Positions 56,018 through 64,000 of a DNA stretch of 64,000 nucleotides are shown one piece after another (the stretch's first letter is position 1; each line of letters starts with the position of its first letter). The notes beneath the pieces are model-generated. The model saw only the letters and a program-made list of their open reading frames with translations, was not told the DNA's origin and did not search any database. The DNA comes from Neoarius graeffei (taxonomy: Eukaryota > Chordata > Actinopteri > Siluriformes > Ariidae). Made by a program: the position numbers and the translations under genes. The DNA lies in contig NC_083570.1 of the NCBI RefSeq assembly GCF_027579695.1, forward strand, positions 8,728,793 to 8,792,792. The letters run 5' to 3'.

Positions 56018-58915
56018 GAATCAAGTCAAGTTTATTTGTATTGCACTTTTAACAACAGACATTGCCACAAAGCAGCTTTACAGAAAATTAAAGACTTTGA
56101 CCATGAGCTAATCCATCCATCCATTATCTGTAGCCGCTTATCCTGTGCAGGGTCGTGGGCAAGCTGGGGCCTGGCTGGGTACACCCTGGACAATTCGCCA
56201 GATCATTGCAGGGCTAACACATAGAGACAAACAACCATTCACACTCACACCTATGGTCAATTTAGAGCCACCAATTAGCCTAACCTGCATGGAGCACCAA
56301 GAGAACATGCAAGCTCCACACATAAAGGCCCCCATCGGCCACTGGGCTTGAACCCAGAACCTTCTTACTGTGAGGCGACAGTGCTGTACCACTGTGCCAC
56401 CACATGAGCTAATTTTATCCCTAATTTATCCCCAATGAGCAAGCCTATGGCGACGTTTGCAAGGAAAAACTCCCTCAGGCGACACGAGGAAGAAACCTTT
56501 TGAGGAACCAGACTCAAAAGGGAACCCATCCTTATTTGGGTGATAACTGATAGCATGATTTATAAATAACTCTCTTCCATAACTGTGTCCTACAGAGCCA
56601 CAAATTATAACTGTGTAACCAGGAACTTCATTATAGTTTTAACACGGTCTGTTTTGTTGAAGTTATAAACTGTTCATTGATGGAAACTTGAGTGCAAAAC
56701 TGTTCAAGACAACTGCAGTCCTAAAGTTAGCAAGTCATCTGTAGTTCTCAGACATAAATATATTACTGTAAGTGTCCAGAGCGTCTTCTAAGTATGACTT
56801 TCGACTGTCCATATGGGACCATCCTCCACAGGAGTGATGTGATGAGACTCCAGCCAGAAGTAGGGCATCAGGATGGATCAGGCAGGTCTGAGGAGCAGAA
56901 GAGGTCAGCATCACTGGTTTCTCAGGATTGACATGTAACTCAACAGAGACAGACAGAAGGAAGATATGAGAGAGAGAGAGAGAACAAAGGTTGTGAGGTA
57001 TGCCCAGTGTCACCTTATGAATAAGAACAGTATATATTTTGCGCTGAGTGCAAGCAGGGACTCTGGCAACACTAACTATGACAGCATATTTAAAAGGGAG
57101 AGCCAGAAGGTAACACAGGCATGAGGGAGCCCCGGGACATAAAGCAGCAGCCACTCCACCATCAACAAACCTGAGTGAGTGAGTGAGTGAGAGTGGGGGA
57201 CTGACAACATCCATATATCCCAGTTTACCAAAACACTCTATGCCTGAGGACTCACCAGAGTTACTCCTTTACCGAATAAAAAACTATCTTGACTGAAAGA
57301 TATATTTTCAGCCTAGACTTAAACACTGAGACTGTGTCTGAGTCCTGAACACTACTTGGAAGGTTGTTCTATAACTGTGGGGCTTTGTAAGAAAAGGCTC
57401 TGCCCCCTGATGTTGCCTTCACTATATGAGGTACCAACAAATAACCTGCACCTTTTGATCTAAGTAGGCATGGCGGGTCATAAAGGACCAGAAGTTCGTT
57501 CAGGTACTGTGGCGCAAGACCATTCAGTGCTTTAAAGGTCAATAGTAGGATTGTATAATCAATACGAAATTTGATTGGGAGCCAGTGCAGTGTGGATAAG
57601 ACAGGGGTTATGTGGTCATATCTTCTAGTTCTAGTAAGGACCGTTGTTGTTGCATTTTGAACTAACTGGAGCTTGTTTATGCACTTATTGGAACATCCAG
57701 ACAGTAAGGCATTACAGTAATCCAACCTGGAGGTAAGAAAAGCATGAACTAGTTTTTCTGCATCTTAGTGACATTAAATTTCTTATCTTGGCAATATTTC
57801 TGAGATGAAAGAAACCTATCTGGGTAATGTTATCATTATGAGTTTCAAATGAAAGACTGGAGTCGATGATCACACTGAGGTCTTTTACTGCTGCACATGA
57901 AGAAAAAAGCAGTGGACCTAAGACAGAACCTTGTGGAACACCAAACTTTACCTCAGCATGCATAGAAAAATCACCATATACATCAAGAAACTGATAGTGA
58001 CCAGTTAAATAAGAGCTGAGTCAGGAGAGGGCCGTTCTCTTGACTCTCACAACATTTTCTAGTCTATCCAGGAAAATGGAATGATCAATAGTGTCAGAGT
58101 CTGCACTAAGGTCAAGCAACACAAGCAGCGAGACACAGTCCAGATCAGATGCCAACAACAGGTCATTTACTACTTTAACCAGTGCTGTCTCTGTGCTATG
58201 ATGAGGTCTAAATCCTGACTGATACATTTCATGGTTGTTATTCCAATGTAAATATGAGCATAACTGCTGTGCCACAGCTTTTTCTAGAATCTTGGAGATA
58301 AAGGGGAGGTTTGATAATGGCCTTTCATTGGGCTGACAGGGGTCAAGGTCAGGTTTTTTAATCAGGGGTTTGATAACTGCAAGTTTAAAGGATTTGCGTA
58401 TGTAGCCAATTCTAAGGGAAGAAATGATTATTTCTAGAAGAGCTTAAATTGCTTCTGGTATTATCTGTTTGAAGAGACATGTAGGTAAGGGATTAGTACA
58501 CAAGAAGAAAATTTTGATGTGGAAATTAATGAAATTAATTTGATTTCTCGAAGAGGAGTAAAACATTCTAATTGCTGAGCTTATACAGTTATATTGTTAA
58601 CGACTGGGTTATTTAAATTGTCTGGGCTTAAATGAGTAGTTTGAATTTTTTTGTTGGATATTTTCAATTTTGTGATTGAAAAAAATTATGAAGTTGTTGC
58701 TGCTGCATATTGCAGGTGCATGTGTGTCTGTAGTGGTCTTTTTCTTAGTTAATTTTGCTACAGTATTAAAAAGGAATCTAGGATTATTTTTGTTATCTTT
58801 GATTAGGGTGGAGAGATACATTGATCTTGCAGCACTCGGAGCTTTTCTATACTTCAGGAAGCTCTCCTTCCATGCTAATTTGAATACGACCAATTCTACA
58901 AGGAATATCATCTAA
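56018..58915 (-). mobile_element. L2-clade LINE relic in the last TRIM intron
   Basis: Minus-strand pieces in order: 58911-58609 (WKESFLKYRKAPSAARSMYL), 58275-58021 (QSGFRPHHSTETALVKVVND, VLLDLSADSDTIDH), 57963-57712 (FGVPQGSVLGPLLFS joined directly to VKDLSVIIDSSLSFE) and 57725-57369 (LDYCNALL-like, TRTRRYDHITPVLSTLHWLP). A 3' UTR follows to about 56018. The stretch holding the YADD catalytic box is deleted. Frames are broken several times. A SINE is inserted in the 3' UTR. Confidence 0.85.
56113..56402 (-). mobile_element. Mermaid-like SINE in the LINE 3' UTR, 11-bp TSD
   Basis: Reverse-oriented, internally shortened copy beginning CCATCCATCCATTATCTGTA. Target duplication CATGAGCTAAT at 56102-56112 and 56403-56413. 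The related LINE end at 61240 is the uninterrupted target. Confidence 0.93.
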
Positions 58916-60814
58916 TTGTGTAATCTCCTGCTCTCTCTCTCTCTCTGATATAATGTGTAAGAAACTGAGGGTGTGAGAGAGTGTCAATATGAGGCACTAA
59001 TGAATTACTGGTTTAATTATGACTCATTGTACCCCAGTGTTTAATACACGATAAACTTTATTGCGCAACATCTCTTTTCTTTCAGATTTCTGTTATCTGA
59101 CTCTGGATCCCAACACGGCACATGGTTCCCTCCGTCTGTGTGAGAAGGACAGAGCGGTGAGACGCAGTTATAAAGAGAAGCTGTTCCCTTATCACCCTGA
59201 GAGGTTTACCTCCATCGCTCAGGTGTTGTGTAAGGAGAGTGTGTGTGGACGCAGTTACTGGGAGGTGGAAAGGAGCAGTGAGGGATGTGTGTACATCTCA
59301 GTCTCATATAAAGGGACCAATAAAAAAAGAGCAGCCCAGACGGACCATATTTGGATACAACGATCAGTCGTGGAGTCTGGTGTGTTCTCGGACTCCTCTT
59401 CATTTCTATCACAACAACATTAAGACCGAGTTCGGAGTTCCGTCACCTTCCAGAATAGGAGTGTATGTGGATCACAGTGCAGGAACTCTGTCCTTCTACA
59501 GCGTCTGTGACAGGATGAAGCTCCTCCACAGAGTCCACACCACATTCACTCAGCCTCTATACGCTGGGTTTACTCTGTGGGCTCCTGAATCAGTTGTCAG
59601 GTTTTCTGATCCACAATAATGGATCATTAATGTATAGTATCCTGTACTGAGTGCTGCGGAGTTCTGGTCTGAAGGTGTTGATTAATTCCCTATAACAGCA
59701 GCTCTGACAGTAGTGCAGCTGCAAATCATTAGTGTTTCTATAGTAACAGCTCGTGTGTGTTTCTCACAAGCATTTCACCTAAAATACTCTCTTACCGCCA
59801 CTCGACATGAACATGGTGGTCTCTGAAAGACTATACAGGCATCTGCCCAGGAGGCTGTGCCAGTTTTAGGGCTTGAGCAGTTTTTCGTCTCTTGTGTCTC
59901 TCATCCTTTGATTTCCGTCGATCGGATTCAAAGGTCTCAACTCCATTGCAGACCACACGCCTCCAGAGCAGTCTATCAGTTGGTGCTGTAGCCAATCAAT
60001 AATCCCACACTCTTTAAAAGTTCTCTTTAGGGCATCCTTGTATCTCTTCTTAGGAGCACCAATGCTTCTCATTCCTGTGGATCGCTGACTGAAGAAAAGC
60101 TGTTTTGGAAGTTGTTTTGCATCCATTTTAACAACATGTCCATACCACCTCAGCCTATTTTGCTGAAGCATAGCCTCGATGCTTGTTAAGGAGGTTCTAT
60201 CAAGAATTGCAGCATTGGTAACACGATCATACCATTGGGCGTTCATGATGGATCGTACCGTGGGCATCTTCAGTGAAATTTCTCAAGTTGTTTTACTTGA
60301 TATTGGTACGTAGTCCATGTTTTTGACCCATACAGGAGCATTGGTATTATAGTGGCATTATAGACTCTTATTTTAGTTTTCAAGTCAAGTTCGTGATGAT
60401 CAAAATCATGCTTACGTAGCTTGCCAAAAGCTGTTGCTCCAGCACTGATGTTGTTATTAATTTCATGGTCAAGGGAAATATCACCTGACACATAGCTGAT
60501 GAGATATTTAAAGTGTGGGACTACCTTAAGAACAGTTCCATCCACAGAAATTTCAGGTTGGGTGGTGATTGGGATTGAGGTGTCAGAGGCAGGTCGACAC
60601 ACAACCTCTGTTTTAGTGCAGTTCAGTGATAGCCTGAGTCTTTTGTAGGCTTCTGCAAAGGCATCTGTGATTCTCTGCAAGCCAGCTTCTGAGTATGAAC
60701 AGAGCGCAGCATCATCAGCATACTGAAGTTCCACAACTGAGGCTGTAGACACCTTACTTTTAGCTTGCAAATGATGTAGGTTGTACCATTGTATTGATAA
60801 ACTATCTGTATTCC

Positions 60815-61610
60815 ATGATAAGAAGAAGAAGAACAACTTTATTCATCACATGTACACTTGTGAAATTCCTCTCTGCATTTAACCCATCTGAAGTAGTGAA
60901 CGCACACGTGAGCAATGAGCACAAACACGTACTCAGAGCAGTGGGCAGCCGTGCTACAGCAGCCAGGGAGCAGTTAGGGGTTAGGTGCCTCGCTCAAGAG
61001 CACCTCAGGCTAAGGGCACCCCATGTTAACCTAACAACATGCCTTTGGGCTCTGGTGGAAACCAGAGCACCTGGAGGAAACCCACGCAGACTCCACACAG
61101 AAAGGCCCCCATCAGCCGCTGGGCTCAAACCCAGAACCTTCTTGCTGTGAGGCGACAGTCAAGTCAAGTTCATTTGTATAGCGCTTTTAACAAACATTGT
61201 CGCAAAGCACCTTTACAGAATTTGAAAGACTTAAAACATGAGCTAATTGTATCCCTAATCTATCCCCAATGAGCAAGCCTGTGGCGACGGTGGCAAGGAA
61301 AAACTCCCTCAGACTACATGAGGAAGAAACCTCGAGAGGAACCAGACTCAAAAGGGAACCCATCCTCATTTGGGCAACAACAGACAGCATGACTATAATA
61401 TTAACAGTTTTAACATGAGGACAGTTTCGTTGATGTTATAATTCTTCATTGATGGAAACTTGAGTGCAAAACTGTTCATGATAACTGCAGTCCTAAAGTT
61501 AGCAAGTCAACTTTAGTCCTCAGCCATAAAAGCATTACTGTAAGAGTCCAGAGCATCCTCCAGGTACAAGTCCAGTAACAGTGCTAACCACTATACCACC
61601 GTGCTGCACA
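60815..61610. mobile_element. Cluster of retroposon inserts inside the LINE
   Basis: A GAA-tailed fish retroposon (60815-61025: AACTTTATTCATCACATG to AAGAGCACCTCAGG) joins a reverse SINE fragment (about 61026-61160, finishing at about 61570-61610). The SINE is itself split by an L2 3' end. ORFs here are repeat translations, not genes. Confidence 0.7.
61161..61565 (-). mobile_element. L2-clade LINE 3' end, 5'-truncated
   Basis: Closely matches the LINE 3' UTR at 56022-56110 and 56414-56800 (TCAAGTCAAGTT, GAGCAAGCCTGTGGCGAC, GGAAAAACTCCCTCAG, CCAGACTCAAAAGGGAACCC). It is truncated after about 400 bp and inserted in a SINE. Confidence 0.85.
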
Positions 61611-61839
61611 GATTATGCAGATTCGGCTTGGCTACATGCAGGACAGCACCTGTGAAGAGAGCAAACAATGTAGTGGCTACACAGCTTTGTATTACACTAA
61701 CTTTCACAGGAAAAGGTTCCAGTTCTTCATCTTCACAGAGAACAGAAACAGTCATCCCATCATGGAGAAGACGAATCATTGTGATCAGTTTACTGGGCAC
61801 CAGGAATTCTCCAAAGAACCTCTCTATTGACTGAGAGCA

Positions 61840-63003
61840 AGAGATACTAAGAAATACTGAAGAACGTAGAACTCCAGCATCATGAAGCTGAGAAATTTAC
61901 TGGACTTACTGTCTTTTTTTTTTTTTACGAGACTAAAAAGCTGCTGTTCCATTAAACCCAGTTACAGTATGACGCACAGCAGGGACCGAATAAACCATTC
62001 ATCTCATCATGAATCAATATTGTTGATTATATTTATGATAAGACAAGTTTTCAGTCTGTTCTGATGTGAGTTCAGCAAAAATATTGAAAATGGTTCATTT
62101 CTTTCTGCGTCACGTGTCTATGAGCGTCCTCTAGTGGTCAGAAATGATAAGACAAGTTTAAATTGCAGTCATTTAAATTTAATGAATAAATCACTCAATT
62201 TTTCATTTTCTGAAAATTTATAAAGAAATAAATGGCTAAAGTGAGATAAAGGAATTCTTTAAAGTGAATTTGATTTTATTGTCGCCTACACATGAATGTT
62301 AAATGGTAAATGTGGCCAGAGATCGATTTCTGTACTTCAATAGAAAGTATCATGTATGTCATTTATGTTCTTTTCCCATTTTGTCCTTTCTTTCTGTCCA
62401 TGAAGTGTATGCGGTGAAATCACATTTTAAAATCAGAACTCCAGATAGAATTCTATAATATGCAAATACAATCGAGTTGTTATTTGGAGGCTCAGTTTTA
62501 CAGAGTAGCACCACATCACTGAAACACACACACAGCCTTGAAACATCAATTCTGTATCTTCACTTAAAGACACACAAGAGGATTTACAGCAGGACCGTGT
62601 CTTACTACAAGCACTAAAAACTACCACATTGTGTTCATTAAGGATGGAAATAAAGCAGAAATATTTCACTGTCATCTGCACTTCAGTGTCATTTGTTCTG
62701 CTGAAATATTTTCCTCATTTTGTCAGTTTGGAATTTAGTGAGGAGTGAAAATGAATCGAAATAAATGACTTTATTACCACAAGGGGAGTCAAAACCTGAT
62801 TTGATTTATTTTGCATTGTTTATTGCTAATAGAAGTCCCACTTTCTCATGAACAGATTGTTGAGATGGAAATGAAGTTGTTAGGTGAATATGTTTGAGAT
62901 CAGAGATCCTGAGTCGCCTCAATCAGTCATTAGACGTGTCTTTGAGAAGTAGGAGAACACTGGAGAACCAGGAGGAAACCCACACTGACACGGGTCATTT
63001 TAC
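61840..63003. other. Non-coding stretch
   Basis: No supported gene or recognised repeat with defined ends. Contains a T run at 61914-61926. Confidence 0.4.
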
Positions 63004-64000
63004 CTTTGGGTCATTTTAACATTGTTAACAGACTGAAATGAATCTCCTGAAAGGCAGAAGACAGAAATCTGCGAGTAGTGTTAACACAAGACTTGATCTA
63101 ATCCCAGTCAGTGCAGGGTTCAAACCCCATCCACCAGAAACATCATTAAAATCAAAGGGAAAGGCAGAAACGAGGCGAGATCATCAACAGGAGATCTATC
63201 CAGAATAAACACGGCTCACAACTGAGGAGATTTACTAACACAGTGGAAGGGTTCACAGTTACTGTAGGATCATTGTGCATTTTATAACAACAGACAGGAA
63301 ATGAGTGGAGGAAGTGAAGTTATTCAAAATGTGTAAAGGCGCCCTCTGGTGGTCTGGAGGAGAAATGTCCAGGTTAAATATTGCAGAGTTCATCCACGTT
63401 TCTTTTATTTTTATTTGTGAACCAACAGGTCTAAAATAATTTCACTTCAATGAGCTGTTACTATAGAAACAAGGACGTATTAGTGCAAGTCCATTAATAT
63501 AAACCTGCATTACTGTCAGAGCTGCTGTTATAGAAAAATAATCAACAACTTCTGACCAATCAGAATAGTCAACTGGAACAGAATTATTTTTTTTGTTTTA
63601 TTTGATTGAAAATTAAAAGGATTTTTAAAAAAATGTTTTTCCAACAATCATGTTGAGAATCTAAATCAGGAGTCAGACCACAGACAGATCCAGTTCACAG
63701 AGACAGATTTATCATCATTATTCACACAGACAATATATGACATTAAAAGAAATGTTTTTTGGAGGAAAGTCAGTTGTAGGTTTACAGTGATTTTCACAAA
63801 CACATATTTAAGACACTGTGGTTATTTTCCACAGATTAAATAATCTAAAAATATCCATCCAAAGTGGAGAAAACCCCCGTTGCGTATCAATACAGCAGCT
63901 TGCTGACATCCTGACCTCAGTATTAAAAGCTTCTGTCTGAAAATGAGTTCAGCACAGAAACTCCATCACTGGGGGAAACTTTATTCTCCTGTGCTCTTAT
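63004..64000. repeat. Segmental duplication copy C, cut by the window end
   Basis: 63031-63660 and 63661-64000 match 12331-12856 and 13227-13590 of copy A without the SINE. By analogy with copies A and B, a further minus-strand TRIM 3' end should lie beyond 64000. Confidence 0.92.

Larger units (their letters stand above)
54129..59619 (+). pseudogene. finTRIM-like gene with RING but without B-boxes; SPRY frameshift
   Basis: Six exons with GT/AG ends: 54129-54440, 54771-54872, 55029-55262, 55340-55466, 55702-55755 and 59086-59619. The start chosen is MAEAS, matching the paralogue; an in-frame ATG at 54111 is possible. Exon 1 is a complete C3HC4 RING (C15, C18, C30, H32, C35, C38, C54, C57), the E2-binding core of TRIM ubiquitin ligases. 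After KLKKKTEV about 100 residues of B-box 1 and most of B-box 2 are missing and the exon ends SGASDKEQ. Exons 2-3 are the coiled coil. The linker exon lacks about 15 residues relative to the paralogue. The last exon is PRY-SPRY (YLTLDPNTA, SYWEVE, FGYNDQSWSL, IGVYVDHSAGTLSFYS). A run of seven A at 59332-59338 adds one base, so the frame stops at 59423 and loses most of SPRY; with six A the frame runs to 59619. Either a recent pseudogene, a functional RING-coiled-coil form, or a sequencing error. Confidence 0.85.
59866..61834 (-). pseudogene. LINE reverse transcriptase relic with intact YADD box, split by inserts
   Basis: Minus strand: 61800-61610 (PSKLITMIRLLHDGMTVSVL, EPFPVKVSVIQSCV, TLFALF). 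After an insertion, 60830-60270 continues (LQAKSKVSTASVVELQYADD, LSLNCTKTEVVC, FKYLISYVSGDISLDHEI, NATIIPMLLYGSKTW), and 60267-59866 ends it (MNAQWYDRVTNAAIL, NRLRWYGHVVKM, GAPKKRYKDALKRTF). One frameshift separates the last two parts. The catalytic YADD is kept. Same general type as the LINE at 37-38 kb; clade undetermined. Confidence 0.8.

Noticed and set aside
61591-61834. Plus-strand ORFs of 71-77 aa
   Set aside because: Shadows of the minus-strand LINE fragment (PSKLITMIRLLHDG).

Overview
The window is vertebrate nuclear DNA, almost certainly from a teleost fish. The signs are intron-split genes, long (TG)n/(CA)n microsatellites, tRNA-derived SINEs of the mermaid/DANA-like type, fish-style Tc1, hAT, Harbinger-like, Penelope-like and Gmr1-type gypsy elements, and finTRIM-like genes of the B30.2 class. 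The SINE sequence reminds me of catfish or other ostariophysan genomes, but that is recollection and not proven here.

Only three host genes are well supported. (1) A minus-strand TRIM gene runs 24836 to 15064. Six coding exons give a coherent 482-aa frame (B-boxes, coiled coil, PRY-SPRY), but the RING is missing. (2) The last eight exons of cfap206 (axonemal protein CFAP206) lie on the plus strand at 47398-52702; its N-terminal exons are not found. (3) A plus-strand TRIM gene lies at 54129-59619. It has a perfect RING but almost no B-boxes, and a one-base frameshift in its SPRY exon. The two TRIM genes are clearly paralogous and have lost complementary modules. Relic TRIM exons lie at about 30.1 kb and 43.9 kb. 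The non-coding sequence 3' of the minus-strand TRIM gene recurs three times (about 12.3-15.1, 40.4-44.0 and 63.0-64.0 kb), so the window is part of a tandemly duplicated TRIM cluster.

Most of the rest is a tower of transposable elements, many of which can be delimited to the base by target-site duplications (TSDs). 1-12.3 kb: a ZBED-type hAT transposase gene carries a SINE and a second hAT near its 5' side, and its 3' part is split by a Tc1 element and a Penelope-like element (PLE) that itself contains three MITEs. 16.9-24.3 kb: the large TRIM intron holds a THAP-encoding element with an 8-bp TSD and a hAT inside another hAT. 25.9-29.2 kb: a mariner fragment and a gypsy relic with integrase ahead of reverse transcriptase. 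31.5-34.3 kb: two adjacent terminal-inverted-repeat elements. 35.2-39.5 kb: a minus-strand LINE split by another LINE, a MITE and an 820-bp DNA transposon. 40-43.3 kb: four SINEs and a second PLE. 44-47.3 kb: THAP relic and more MITEs. 50.9-51.7 kb: a near-perfect 717-bp palindrome in a cfap206 intron. 56-61.8 kb: two minus-strand LINE relics, one inside the last intron of the second TRIM gene.

Functionally the window combines a conserved ciliary gene with a fast-evolving immune-type ubiquitin-ligase family in a repeat-rich region. All calls come from reading the sequence; no searches were run, and family names rest on motif recognition.
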